From contig NZ_FQZY01000026.1 of assembly GCF_900142165.1 (NCBI RefSeq), positions 1-58,162 of the forward strand: a stretch of DNA of 58,162 bases, read 5' to 3'. Source of the DNA: Hespellia stercorisuis DSM 15480 (GTDB lineage Bacteria > Bacillota > Clostridia > Lachnospirales > Lachnospiraceae). Under the pieces are notes generated by a model. The model had not been told where the DNA came from. It was given only the letters and a program-made list of their open reading frames with translations, and made no database searches. Positions 24,808-34,256 of the stretch are shown one piece after another. A program made the position numbers and the translations under genes. Each line of letters opens with the position of its first letter. Position 1 is the stretch's first letter.

Positions 24808-25065
24808 TCATACGCTGTCCGGTGCCTGGGACTCCAGCAGTTTCAGCTTCTCTTCCCGGTTCAGATGCTTGATTGCATACTCCCGCCGCATCGCCTCCGC
24901 CTTCGTCTCAAACTCCTCATAATAGGCCAGCACTACTGGCAGACGCGCCCGCGTATACTTGGCGCCCTTTCCCATATTGTGATCGATAATTCGTTTCTCC
25001 AGATTGTTCGTCCACCCGGTATATAGACTTCCGTCACCGCATTTTAATATATATGTATAGTTCAT
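24808..25065 (-). CDS. GIY-YIG nuclease superfamily protein (UPF0213)
   Basis: An 85-residue single-domain protein. It starts MNYTYILKCGDGSLYTGWTN, which carries the YIL...YTG core of the GIY-YIG fold, followed by NLEKRIIDHNMGKGAKYT with the conserved Arg and KGA-KYT. The late Glu in AMRREYAIK is present. This matches the YhbQ/YazA group, which is widespread and of unclear function, possibly DNA repair related. Confidence 0.92.
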   Translation of the reverse strand: MNYTYILKCGDGSLYTGWTNNLEKRIIDHNMGKGAKYTRARLPVVLAYYEEFETKAEAMRREYAIKHLNREEKLKLLESQAPDSV

Positions 25066-25246
25066 AATCCCACATCACTTCCCACTCATTGATCAGAAGG
25101 CGCCCCCTGGTGAAGGCGGTATACTCTCACAGCATGTCCCACAGTGCGCTCTCACAGCATTCTGCGCCCGCACCGTGGATGCAGACGCAGATCCATGTCA
25201 AATTATAGCAGACAACTAAAGGAAAAACAATATTTTCTGCCAGCGC

Positions 25247-25290
25247 AAAAAAATCCCAGTCCTCAATAATTCGTTGAAAACCGGGATTTT
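25247..25290 (-). terminator. Terminator after the spoIIQ-like gene
   Basis: On the minus strand AAATCCCGGT and ACTGGGATTT form a stem with a long loop, followed by TTTTTTT. It lies a few bases after the stop codon at 25296. Confidence 0.75.
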
Positions 25291-25295
25291 TTATT

Positions 25296-26060
25296 CTACT
25301 CCATAAAGTCAACCGGATTCACCGGATTTCCGTCCTTTTGCACCTCAAAGTAAAGGCAAGGACCTTCTACACTATAGTATTTGGTAGGCTCGCTCAGATA
25401 TCCCAGCAGCACGCCCTTTTCAACGTATTCTCCCTGCTGGACCGGCACCTCCTTCAGCTGTCCGTAGACCGCCTGATACCCATTTCCCATATTGAGCGTA
25501 ACCGTAAGCCCTGTCTCGGCCGTCTGGCTGATCGTCTCGACTGTTCCCGCTGCGGACGCCAGAATTTCTTCTCCTACCTGACCGCCAATGACCAGTGCCG
25601 GATTATACTGATACTGCTCCAGCGTCGGATCATAGATCGTTTTGTCCATGCTGTAGTTCAGAACAATTGCACCACTCGCCGGCCATTCCAGAATGCTTTC
25701 CTCGTCAAAGTAAAGCGAGTCTGCCGGAGTTGCCGTGGCCGCCGACTCCTCATTTGTCTCCGCCACACTTTCCTCTTCTACGGTATCTGCTGTGTTTGAT
25801 GTATCGCCTGTGCTGCTTTCCCCGTCGGCCCCTTCATTAGGATTAGTTATATTTCCTGTGTTGGCTTCTTTGTTTTCGTTTTCCGTGATCTCTTTTGCCA
25901 GCTCCTCCGACTTCGCAATCTGTTCATCCAGCTTATTCTGGGAGGCGCGAAATGTGTAAGCCCCCACCATCACAATCACTGCGACAAAGCAGAGGACGAT
26001 TCCTACCGTTGTACTCTTACCTCTCATTTGTGTGTTTTTATCTTCATTCTTCAAATTCAT
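25296..26060 (-). CDS. spoIIQ: SpoIIQ-like M23 protein with degenerate active site
   Basis: The protein has 254 residues (ATG 26060; a second ATG one codon upstream is equivalent). It has a cytoplasmic tail, a transmembrane helix (about 18-38, VGIVLCFVAVIVMVGAY), a Glu/Asn/Thr-rich linker (about 60-112) and a C-terminal LytM-like domain. The zinc ligands of active M23 peptidases seem lost: the HxxxD position reads PALVIGGQ, the middle His position reads VYGQLKEV, and the final HxH reads CLYFEV. SpoIIQ is the forespore partner of SpoIIIAH in the engulfment channel, where scaffolding matters more than catalysis. Its position next to spoIID is typical for Clostridia. Confidence 0.85.
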   Translation of the reverse strand: MNLKNEDKNTQMRGKSTTVGIVLCFVAVIVMVGAYTFRASQNKLDEQIAKSEELAKEITENENKEANTGNITNPNEGADGESSTGDTSNTADTVEEESVAETNEESAATATPADSLYFDEESILEWPASGAIVLNYSMDKTIYDPTLEQYQYNPALVIGGQVGEEILASAAGTVETISQTAETGLTVTLNMGNGYQAVYGQLKEVPVQQGEYVEKGVLLGYLSEPTKYYSVEGPCLYFEVQKDGNPVNPVDFME

Positions 26061-26211
26061 CACCTCTGCTAGTATTTTGTCCAGAATCGGACAGGTTATA
26101 CAGTGTCAGCGTGATTTTTAAAATTGATTTTATGCGTAAATCAGACGCCCGCGATCTGCTTCGCTGCTCTTCGCTTTTGCATACCGTGAGCAGGCCTGTG
26201 CCTGCCAATGA

Positions 26212-27228
26212 TCACTCTCTGGTCTTTACTTCCGTGCCGGGGTAAAAACACTGCAGGATTTCGGCATAGCTGGCACCGTCCTTCGCCATTACATTGGCTG
26301 ACCACTGGCTCATACCGAACCCGTGCCCGTTCCCGACTGTAGTAATCCGCAGCTCTCCCTTGTAGTCCTGCAGTGTAAATGCGCAGGACGGCAGCCCCAT
26401 AGCGGTGCGGAACTCCTCCCCCGGATAGGTATTCTCCCCCATCCGAAGCTCCGTCACATACCCCGCGCTGTCCTGCTTTACAATTTCAAAATCGTCAAAG
26501 CTGAAAATTTTCTCCGCCTGCTCTTTTTCCACGGCAGCCAGAAACGAACGACAGTTTTTCATGGTCTCCTCATAGGAAAATGTGCTGATGTTCATCGCCT
26601 CGTCCGCCCTTTTATCCTCCGGGCATGAAACCGCGCACAGATAAGGATACTCTTCCGTGCCCAGCACCTCTTTGCTGTCTCTCGTACTCCCGGTATTTGA
26701 CCTGTGATATGCCGCATTGGCATACTGATCCTGATATAGCAGGACGAGATCGCTGGTCTCCTCCACCGCACTTTTATATTTCTGGTACATTTTCTCGTAA
26801 TTTCCGGCCGTGGCTTTCCCCTTCAACTCCTTCGCGGTGATATACGCTTCGCTGGCAAATCCTTTCTCCGCAAGCTCCCTCTGCAGAACGGTGCGCAGGA
26901 TGACTGCCTGTGCCGCGATGGCCTCTTTTTCGTAAGTTCTCGGAATCGTGTCCGCAAGCACGCCGATCAGGTATTCTTCCCAGAGAACCTGCTTTTCTTT
27001 CCCGTCCGTGTTCACCAGCACATATTGTTTTTCGTCCTGATTCCATTTTCTGATATTCGTCCCGTTCCAGAAAACCGTTATCACATAGGGAAGCAATATC
27101 AAAATCATAAGAAAAGAGCTGATTTTCTTTATAATCTGTATCCGGTTCTCCTTTCTTTCACCGGGAAATCCATGCTCTCTGTGATAATGCCGGGCGCCTT
27201 TCCAACGATCTTTTCTGTTTTTCCACAT
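26212..27228 (-). CDS. spoIID: Stage II sporulation protein D
   Basis: The protein has 338 residues. A basic N-terminus and one transmembrane helix (about 34-52, ISSFLMILILLPYVITVFW) precede the SpoIID domain. The catalytic region is LWEEYLIGVLADTIPRTYEK with AIAAQAVILRT, and the C-terminal signature GNGHGFGMSQ is intact. SpoIID is a lytic transglycosylase that thins septal peptidoglycan during engulfment, together with SpoIIP and SpoIIM. ATG 27228 follows GGGAGG, but that ribosome site lies in the 3' arm of a terminator-like hairpin. Confidence 0.94.
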   Translation of the reverse strand: MWKNRKDRWKGARHYHREHGFPGERKENRIQIIKKISSFLMILILLPYVITVFWNGTNIRKWNQDEKQYVLVNTDGKEKQVLWEEYLIGVLADTIPRTYEKEAIAAQAVILRTVLQRELAEKGFASEAYITAKELKGKATAGNYEKMYQKYKSAVEETSDLVLLYQDQYANAAYHRSNTGSTRDSKEVLGTEEYPYLCAVSCPEDKRADEAMNISTFSYEETMKNCRSFLAAVEKEQAEKIFSFDDFEIVKQDSAGYVTELRMGENTYPGEEFRTAMGLPSCAFTLQDYKGELRITTVGNGHGFGMSQWSANVMAKDGASYAEILQCFYPGTEVKTRE

Positions 27229-27267
27229 AAAAAGAAACCTCCCATAAGAAAGTTTATGGAAGGTTTC
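27229..27267 (-). terminator. Terminator hairpin overlapping the spoIID ribosome site
   Basis: On the minus strand GAAACCTTCCATAAA pairs imperfectly with TTATGGGAGGTTTC and is followed by TTTTT. It ends the transcript of the repeat-bearing membrane gene. The GGGAGG ribosome site of spoIID is inside the stem, and the T-run reaches the spoIID ATG. Confidence 0.65.
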
Positions 27268-27276
27268 TCTTATTTA

Positions 27277-28458
27277 TTATTGACTCTCGTCTTTCTTGCA
27301 TGAATTTAGGTATTCGTCGATGTTCTGTGATCCCTGTGGTTCATGATATTGGTAACATTCCGTCGGCTCCGAGACGATGCTCGGGCGAATCTCCGGATGC
27401 TCCACCGGGACAGAAGAATCCTCATGCACCATTTCCTGCTGCACACCATCTGACTGAACGTCATCCGGCTGTTTTTGTGTCGCATCTGCCAAAGTCTCTG
27501 CCGTCTGCTGTGCCGGTGTACCCTGTACATCCGGTGTCTGCTCTGCATTGTCCGTACTGTCTGCACTGCATTGTAAATGATTTTCCGGTGCTGCAGCACT
27601 CCACGGCTCCTGTGTCTTCTGCGGCATATCGCCACTCTGCACTCCTTGTACCTCCGGTGCTCCGTTCACGTTCTGCGCATCATGTGTCTCCGGTGCCCCG
27701 TTCACACTCTGCGCCCCACATGTCTCCTGCGCTCCGTTCACGTTCTGCGCTCCATATGTCTCCGGTGCTCCGTTCACGTTCTGCGCTCCATATGTCTCCG
27801 GTGCTCCGTTCGCCCTCTGCGCTCCATGTGTTCCCTGCGGCCCCGGCACACACGACCGGTTCCTGATTACAAAGAACAGAATTGACTCATACAGCGGAAC
27901 AAGCAGCGCCAAAAATGTATGTACAAGTGCAATATTTCTGCTGCCGTAACGTCCCAGTATCTGGTAATCCACCAGCCCGTGAAGTGTCATCGTAACCGCT
28001 CTCTGGAGCAGTCCCAGAAGTGCCGCAAATACAATCAGCAAAAACAGCAGCGCCAGCACACCGGAAAATTCGTCTGCACTGCCCGTGCTCTGTGCCAGAA
28101 GTGTTCCAAACAACGCCCACGCGATGCTGTTCAGTATCCAGCTGACAAATCCCCACACAAACGGCAGGACAATCATCCAGATTCCCGGATTCTTCAGCGT
28201 TTTTCTGCCAAGCTGGATATCACCGGATAATTCTCCCTGAAGATACACTCTCGCGTAGGGGATGAAGCCCAGCCAGGGGTATTCCAGCCCCTGGCGTTTT
28301 GCCATTGTATACAGCCCGATTCCTTTTAAAATATAAGAAATCAGCTTTACCGCCAGAATCAGCAGAAACGCCATGCAGAATACCACCAGGAATCCCATCA
28401 CTGCGCCCATCGCCCTCTCCAGCATTGCTTCCAATGAAGTTGTGCTCTGAATGCTCAT
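27277..28458 (-). CDS. Membrane protein with 12-residue tandem repeats
   Basis: The protein has 393 residues with a ribosome site (AGGAGG). Four hydrophobic segments lie at about 18-45, 93-120, 132-155 and 176-198. The rest is a hydrophilic tail rich in Gln, Ala, Thr and Pro. Residues about 208-272 hold five imperfect copies of a 12-residue unit of the type GAQNVNGAPETY. The tail ends in a charged CKKDESQ. I recognise no family. The tail is probably a flexible spacer whose length can change by repeat slippage. Confidence 0.8.
   Translation of the reverse strand: MSIQSTTSLEAMLERAMGAVMGFLVVFCMAFLLILAVKLISYILKGIGLYTMAKRQGLEYPWLGFIPYARVYLQGELSGDIQLGRKTLKNPGIWMIVLPFVWGFVSWILNSIAWALFGTLLAQSTGSADEFSGVLALLFLLIVFAALLGLLQRAVTMTLHGLVDYQILGRYGSRNIALVHTFLALLVPLYESILFFVIRNRSCVPGPQGTHGAQRANGAPETYGAQNVNGAPETYGAQNVNGAQETCGAQSVNGAPETHDAQNVNGAPEVQGVQSGDMPQKTQEPWSAAAPENHLQCSADSTDNAEQTPDVQGTPAQQTAETLADATQKQPDDVQSDGVQQEMVHEDSSVPVEHPEIRPSIVSEPTECYQYHEPQGSQNIDEYLNSCKKDESQ
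27643..27837 (-). repeat. 36-bp coding tandem repeats, about five copies
   Basis: Five near-identical 36-base units encode the GAQxVNGAPET-type repeats of the membrane protein tail. They differ by scattered substitutions and keep the frame. Confidence 0.85.
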
Positions 28459-28467
28459 CTATGCCTC

Positions 28468-30942
28468 CTAATTCTCCTCTGCCGGAGAAACCGTTACATG
28501 GTCTAATTTCCAGATATTATCCACATATTCTTTGATGGTTCTGTCTGATGTAAACTTTCCGCAGGATGCAGTGTTCATCAGTGCCATCTTCGCCCAGCCC
28601 TGCTCATCTCTGTAGGCTGCCTCCACACGCTTCTGCGCGTCCGCATAAGAACGGAAATCCTTCAGAATAAAGTAGGTATCTGCGCGGTCTGTACAGTTTG
28701 TGTTCAACAGCGAATCATAGAGATCCTTGTACATGCTGTGGTCGCCGTTTGAATAAGTTCCGTCCATCAGCTGATCCACGACTCTCTTGATATCCCAGTC
28801 GTTGAAGTAGATCTCGGTCGGATTGTAACCGCCGTTGTTCTCGTAGCTGATTACCTCATCTGAGCTCATTCCGAAGATAAACGCGTTCTCGATTCCCACT
28901 TCCTCGACGATCTCCACATTGGCTCCGTCCATGGTTCCCAGTGTCGGCGCACCGTTCAGCATAAACTTCATGTTACCGGTTCCTGACGCCTCCTTGGAAG
29001 CGGTGGAAATCTGCTCGCTGACATCAGCTGCTGCAAAGATCAGCTCTGCGTTGGATACGCGGTAATCCTCAATGAAGACTACTTTGATCTTGGCGTTGAT
29101 GCTTCTGTCATTGTTTATAACATCCGCAACGGAGTTAATCAGCTTGATCGTCTGTTTTGCACGCTTGTAGCCTGCTGCCGCCTTCGCGCCAAAGATAAAG
29201 GTTCTCGGATAAAATTCCATCTCCGGATGCTCCTTGATCTGATTGTACAGATACATCACATGAAGAATGTTCAGAAGCTGGCGTTTGTATTCGTGGAGAC
29301 GTTTTACCTGTACATCGAAAATAGAACGAGGGTTGATCTCCACTCCGTTATGCTTCAGAATGTACGCCGCAAGACGCTCTTTGTTCTTATATTTGATCTG
29401 CATAAATTCACGGCGTGCCTGCTCGTCATTCACAAGCGGCTTCAGCTTCGCCATCTGTGACAGGTCTGTAATCCACCCATCGCCGATGTGTCCTGTCACC
29501 CAGTCAGCAAGCAGCGGATTTGCATGCATCAGAAAACGACGCTGTGTGATACCGTTTGTCTTGTTGTTGAATTTCTCCGGCATCATCTCGTAGAAATCTT
29601 TTAACTGCTGTTTTTTCAGAATCTCTGTGTGGAGTCTTGCAACACCATTTACAGAGTAGCCTGCGATGATTGCCATATGTGCCATCTTCACCTGACCGTC
29701 ATAGAGGATTGCCATCTTCGCAATCTTGTTCTGGTCTCCCGGATATTTTGCCTTCACTTCCTCCACGAACCGGCGGTCAATCTCCTGCACGATCTGGTAA
29801 ACACGCGGGAGCAGTTTTGAGAACAGGTCAATCGGCCATTTCTCCAGTGCCTCTGCCATAATGGTATGGTTGGTGTACGCACAGGTCTTAGTCGTCACAT
29901 CCCATGCCTCTTCCCAGGTCAGCCCCTCCTGGTCGATGAGCAGTCTCATCAGCTCCGGTACGGAAACAGTCGGGTGAGTGTCGTTCATCTGGATCGTTAC
30001 TTTTTCGTAGAGCTTTCTCACATCATCGTGACTTTTTTTATACTTCGCAAGCATCGCCTGCAGGCTGGCAGAGATAAAGAAATACTGCTGTTTCAGACGA
30101 AGCTCTTTTCCTGCGTAATGATTGTCGTTCGGGTAGAGAACCTCCACGATGTTTTTCGCCAGGTTCTCCTGCTCTACCGCTTTGTGGTAATCTCCGCGGT
30201 CAAAAGAATCCAGCTGGAAGTCTGTGATTGCTTTTGCATCCCAGATACGCAGTGTGTTGACCACGTGGTTGCCGTAGCCTACGATCGGCATATCATATGG
30301 AATTGCAAGTACGGATTCGTAGTTTTCCTGAATAAATACTTCTTTTCCTGTCTTCGGATCCTTCTCAAAACGGATATCCCCTCCAAAACGTACTTCTTTC
30401 GCATATTCTTCACGGCGAAGCTCAAATGGATTTCCTTCTTTTAACCAGTTGTCCGGTGTCTCCACCTGATAGCCGTTCTCAATCTTCTGTTTGAACATTC
30501 CGTAACGGTAGCGGATTCCACAGCCGTATGCCGGGTATCCCAGCGATGCAAGAGAGTCGAGGAAACATGCTGCAAGACGTCCGAGACCACCGTTTCCGAG
30601 TGCCGCATCCGGCTCCTCGTCCTCAATGACATTCAGATCAATTCCCATCTCATCCAGCGCCTCTTTCACTCCGTTGTACGCAGTCATATTGATCAGGTTA
30701 TTGCCCAGCGCTCTTCCCATCAGAAACTCCATGGACATGTAGTAAACTGTCTTTGGATCTTCTTTTTCATAGGTCTTCTGTGTGGTGAGCCAGTCGTCGA
30801 TGATCGCCTCTTTTACCGCATAGGAAACTGCCTGGAAAATCTGCTGCGGTGTCGCCTCATCAATTGTTTTTCTGAACAATGTTCTCACATTGTGATTTAC
30901 GTCTTTTTTAAAGTTTTCCTTGTCAAATCTCTCGTTGTACAT
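28468..30942 (-). CDS. glgP: Glycogen/maltodextrin phosphorylase
   Basis: The protein has 824 residues. ATG 30942 is chosen for AAAGGATG, which lies within the end of ileS. The enzyme releases glucose-1-phosphate from alpha-1,4-glucans. Family marks include EDEEPDAALGNGGLGRLAAC, MNDTHPTVSVPELMR and the pyridoxal phosphate lysine motif EASGTGNMKFMLNGA. It starts two bases after the ileS stop, so the two may be translated from one transcript, although this pairing has no obvious metabolic logic. Confidence 0.96.
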   Translation of the reverse strand: MYNERFDKENFKKDVNHNVRTLFRKTIDEATPQQIFQAVSYAVKEAIIDDWLTTQKTYEKEDPKTVYYMSMEFLMGRALGNNLINMTAYNGVKEALDEMGIDLNVIEDEEPDAALGNGGLGRLAACFLDSLASLGYPAYGCGIRYRYGMFKQKIENGYQVETPDNWLKEGNPFELRREEYAKEVRFGGDIRFEKDPKTGKEVFIQENYESVLAIPYDMPIVGYGNHVVNTLRIWDAKAITDFQLDSFDRGDYHKAVEQENLAKNIVEVLYPNDNHYAGKELRLKQQYFFISASLQAMLAKYKKSHDDVRKLYEKVTIQMNDTHPTVSVPELMRLLIDQEGLTWEEAWDVTTKTCAYTNHTIMAEALEKWPIDLFSKLLPRVYQIVQEIDRRFVEEVKAKYPGDQNKIAKMAILYDGQVKMAHMAIIAGYSVNGVARLHTEILKKQQLKDFYEMMPEKFNNKTNGITQRRFLMHANPLLADWVTGHIGDGWITDLSQMAKLKPLVNDEQARREFMQIKYKNKERLAAYILKHNGVEINPRSIFDVQVKRLHEYKRQLLNILHVMYLYNQIKEHPEMEFYPRTFIFGAKAAAGYKRAKQTIKLINSVADVINNDRSINAKIKVVFIEDYRVSNAELIFAAADVSEQISTASKEASGTGNMKFMLNGAPTLGTMDGANVEIVEEVGIENAFIFGMSSDEVISYENNGGYNPTEIYFNDWDIKRVVDQLMDGTYSNGDHSMYKDLYDSLLNTNCTDRADTYFILKDFRSYADAQKRVEAAYRDEQGWAKMALMNTASCGKFTSDRTIKEYVDNIWKLDHVTVSPAEEN

Positions 30943-30944
30943 AA

Positions 30945-33900
30945 TTACATCCTTTCCACACCCATGGTTACGTTTTCTCCATTGATGCACCACTCTTTTG
31001 TGTAGCTTCCACTGACGGCTTCAACAGAATCTGCCTTTGTCACTTCGTTTGCCAGAACCTCCGCAGCGATTGCTGCTCCGTGCTCCGCGAAGATCGCATC
31101 TGCCTTCTCAGTTCCATTATATGATACCTTGATTTTATCCATCACCTCAAAGCCTGCTTCTTTTCTCATAGTCTGGATCTTGCTGATGAGTTCTCTTACG
31201 AATCCTTCTTTCAGCAGCTCCTCAGACAGATTGGTGTCAAGAACTACAGTTACAGTATTATCAGCCTCGGATACATAGCCTTCAGACTGTGCCATGTCGA
31301 TCAGCAGATCTTCCTTAAACAGTGTGATCTCTGTTCCGCCGATATCCAGCTTCAATGCGCCTGTTTCGTTTATTTCATCCATTGCGGCATTTCCATCGAG
31401 ACTGGACAGTGCATTTTTAATACCACCTAACATTTTACCATATTTCGGGCCAACTGTCTTTAATTGTGGTTTAAAAGTATAAGAAGTAAAATCGCGGACA
31501 TCGTCCGTAAATTTAACATTTTTCACATTCAGCTCTTCTGTTACGATATCCTGATAAAATTCCGGCAACGTGAAGTCTGCTTTCACGAACATCTGTCCGA
31601 TCGGCTGACGGTTCTTGATGTTGGCTGTATTTCTGCAGGCACGTCCCATGACAACAAGTTTTAATACATTTTCCATGTTGTTCTCCAGATCTGTGTCGAT
31701 GCAGTTTTCATCCGCCACAGGGAAGTCACACAGGTGGATACTCTCCGGCGCATCCTTATCGATGCTGCACACCAGATTCTGGTAGATTTCCTCTGTCATG
31801 AACGGCACCATCGGCGCTGCCACCTTGCTCACGGTCACGAGTGCAGTGTAGAGTGTCATGTACGCGTTGATCTTATCCTGCTCCATGCCCTTCGCCCAGA
31901 AACGCTCGCGGCTGCGGCGCACATACCAGTTGCTCATATCGTCTACAAATTCCTGCAGTGCGCGTGCACTCTCCGGAATGCGATAGTTCTCCAGATTATC
32001 ATCCACGGTCTTGATCAGGGTATTCATCTTGGACAAGAGCCACTTGTCCATAACCGGCAGCTTGTCGTAATCCAGTGTATATTTTGTCGCATCGAACTCG
32101 TCGATGTTTGCGTAAAGCACGAAGAATGCGTAGGTGTTCCACAGGGTTCCCATGAACTTGCGCTGTCCTTCCATCACGGCCTTGCCATGGAAACGGTTCG
32201 GCAGCCATGGTGCGGAGTTCACGTAGAAGTACCAGCGGATTGCGTCTGCACCGTACTCGTTCAGCGCGTCGAACGGATCCACTGCATTTCCTTTGGACTT
32301 GCTCATCTTCTGTCCGTTCTCATCCTGCACGTGGCCGAGAACGATAACGTTCTTGTACGGTGCCTCGTTAAAAAGCAGGGTGGAGATCGCCAGCAGGGAG
32401 TAGAACCATCCACGAGTCTGATCCACAGCCTCGGAGATGAAGTTCGCCGGGAACTGCTGCTCGAACAGCTCTTTGTTCTCAAATGGATAGTGGTGCTGCG
32501 CAAACGGCATGGAACCGGAATCGAACCAGCAGTCGATTACCTCCGGCACGCGGTGCATTTCCTTTCCGCAGATCGGGCACTTGATGGTCACATCGTCGAT
32601 ATACGGGCGGTGAAGCTCGATCTCATCCGGGCAGTTATCGGACATGGATTTCAATTCCTCGATGCTGCCGATGGAATGCTGGTGGCCGCACTCACACTCC
32701 CAGATATTGAGCGGAGTTCCCCAGTAACGGTTACGGCTGATGCCCCAGTCCTGTACATTTTCGATCCAGTCACCGAAACGCCCTTTTCCGATGCTCTCCG
32801 GAATCCAGTTGATGGTATTGTTGTTGCGGATCAGGTCGTCTTTAACCTCTGTCATCTTGATGAACCAGGACTCGCGTGCGTAGTAGATCAGCGGGGTGTC
32901 ACATCTCCAGCAGTGCGGGTAGCTGTGCTCGAACTTCGGTGCGTCGAACAGCAGGCCTCTCTCCTCCAGATCCTTCAACACCATCGGATCCGCTTTCTTT
33001 ACGAACACGCCTGCAAATGGCGTCGACTCGCTCATATTTCCCTTCTCATCTACCAGCTGTACGAACGGCATGTCGTACTTACGGCCCACCTTCGCATCAT
33101 CCTCACCAAACGCAGGCGCAATGTGAACAACACCGGTACCGTCAGTCAGCGTAACGTATGTGTCGCAGGTCACGAAGAATGCTTTCTTGTTCTGCTTTGC
33201 ACAGCACTGTGCGGCGCAGTCGTATAACGGCTCGTACTCTTTGTACTCCAGATCCTGTCCTTTACAGGTCTCGAGAACCTCGTAAGCCGGTGTTCCCTCT
33301 TCTCCGAGTTTTCCGAGAACGGTGTCCAGAAGTGCCACCGCCATGTAATAGGTATATCCGTCGGCAGCCTTCACCTTCGCGTAATCCTCCTCCGGATTCA
33401 CACAGAGGCCGATATTGGACGGCAGTGTCCACGGTGTCGTGGTCCATGCAAGGATGTAGGCATCCTCGTCCTTCACTTTAAAGCGGACGATCGCAGAGCG
33501 CTCTTTGACATCCTTGTAGCCCTGTGCCACTTCCTGTGCGGACAGCGGAGTTCCACAGCGCGGGCAGTAAGGAACGATTTTAAAACCTTTGTAAAGCAGG
33601 CCCTTGTCCCAGATCTTCTTCAGCGCCCACCATTCAGACTCGATAAAGTCGTTGTGATAAGTCACATAAGGATTCTCCATATCAGCCCAGAAACCGACGG
33701 TGCCGGAGAAGTCCTCCCACATGCCCTTGTATTTCCAGACACTCTCTTTACATTTATCAATAAAAGGCTCCAGACCGTATTCCTCAATCTGATCCTTTCC
33801 GTCCAGTCCGAGCATTCTCTCCACTTCCAGCTCCACCGGGAGGCCGTGGGTATCCCAGCCCGCTTTACGCGGAACCATATAGCCCTTCATCGTTCTGTAA

Positions 33901-34109
33901 CGCGGGATCATGTCCTTGATGACACGGGTCAGAACATGGCCGATATGCGGCTTGCCGTTGGCCGTCGGAGGTCCGTCATAGAACGTGTAGGTCTCACCCT
34001 CCTTGCGGTTTTCCATACTCTTCTCAAAAATGTTGTTCTCTTCCCAGAATTTTTCTGTCGCTTTTTCACGATCTACAAATTTCAGGTCTGTCGAAACTTT
34101 GTTATACAT
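30945..34109 (-). CDS. ileS: Isoleucyl-tRNA synthetase
   Basis: The protein has 1054 residues, a length typical of the ileS2 (eukaryote-like) group found in many Firmicutes. The HIGH motif is in ANGKPHIGHVLTR near residue 52, and the KMSKS motif is in GQKMSKSKGNAVDP. An editing (CP1) domain and zinc-binding Cys pairs (CPRCGTP; CPICGKE) are visible. Upstream are a T-box leader for isoleucine control, a promoter, and a REP palindrome 34 bases before the ATG. The ribosome site is AAAGGATGAG. Confidence 0.97.
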   Translation of the reverse strand: MYNKVSTDLKFVDREKATEKFWEENNIFEKSMENRKEGETYTFYDGPPTANGKPHIGHVLTRVIKDMIPRYRTMKGYMVPRKAGWDTHGLPVELEVERMLGLDGKDQIEEYGLEPFIDKCKESVWKYKGMWEDFSGTVGFWADMENPYVTYHNDFIESEWWALKKIWDKGLLYKGFKIVPYCPRCGTPLSAQEVAQGYKDVKERSAIVRFKVKDEDAYILAWTTTPWTLPSNIGLCVNPEEDYAKVKAADGYTYYMAVALLDTVLGKLGEEGTPAYEVLETCKGQDLEYKEYEPLYDCAAQCCAKQNKKAFFVTCDTYVTLTDGTGVVHIAPAFGEDDAKVGRKYDMPFVQLVDEKGNMSESTPFAGVFVKKADPMVLKDLEERGLLFDAPKFEHSYPHCWRCDTPLIYYARESWFIKMTEVKDDLIRNNNTINWIPESIGKGRFGDWIENVQDWGISRNRYWGTPLNIWECECGHQHSIGSIEELKSMSDNCPDEIELHRPYIDDVTIKCPICGKEMHRVPEVIDCWFDSGSMPFAQHHYPFENKELFEQQFPANFISEAVDQTRGWFYSLLAISTLLFNEAPYKNVIVLGHVQDENGQKMSKSKGNAVDPFDALNEYGADAIRWYFYVNSAPWLPNRFHGKAVMEGQRKFMGTLWNTYAFFVLYANIDEFDATKYTLDYDKLPVMDKWLLSKMNTLIKTVDDNLENYRIPESARALQEFVDDMSNWYVRRSRERFWAKGMEQDKINAYMTLYTALVTVSKVAAPMVPFMTEEIYQNLVCSIDKDAPESIHLCDFPVADENCIDTDLENNMENVLKLVVMGRACRNTANIKNRQPIGQMFVKADFTLPEFYQDIVTEELNVKNVKFTDDVRDFTSYTFKPQLKTVGPKYGKMLGGIKNALSSLDGNAAMDEINETGALKLDIGGTEITLFKEDLLIDMAQSEGYVSEADNTVTVVLDTNLSEELLKEGFVRELISKIQTMRKEAGFEVMDKIKVSYNGTEKADAIFAEHGAAIAAEVLANEVTKADSVEAVSGSYTKEWCINGENVTMGVERM

Positions 34110-34142
34110 CTTTTCTCATCCTTTCTTGATTAGGTGCAGTTG

Positions 34143-34220
34143 GGGACGGGGTGTGATGCAATTGGGGACGTAGCAAAATTGCAACTTTACTACGTCCCCA
34201 ATTGCACTTTGCCCTGTCCC
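34143..34220. repeat. REP palindrome copy 1, in the ileS leader
   Basis: This is the most diverged of five copies. The core CAATTGGGGACGTAG pairs with its inverted copy across the centre, and the outer arms (GGGACGGGG and CCCTGTCCC) pair imperfectly. It lies between the T-box terminator and the ileS ribosome site, so it is transcribed as part of the mRNA leader. Confidence 0.85.
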
Positions 34221-34256
34221 TTTTTGAATTATTATCAAATCCCTTTTCTGCATATA

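Noticed and set aside
27643-27837. CRISPR array
   Set aside because: The 36-base units are contiguous with no unique spacers. They keep one reading frame inside a protein gene, and no cas genes are present.
31734-33227. A 497-codon plus-strand open frame opposite ileS
   Set aside because: It is the mirror of a well-conserved synthetase gene. It lacks a ribosome site, and its His/Val/Leu-rich translation is typical of an antisense shadow.
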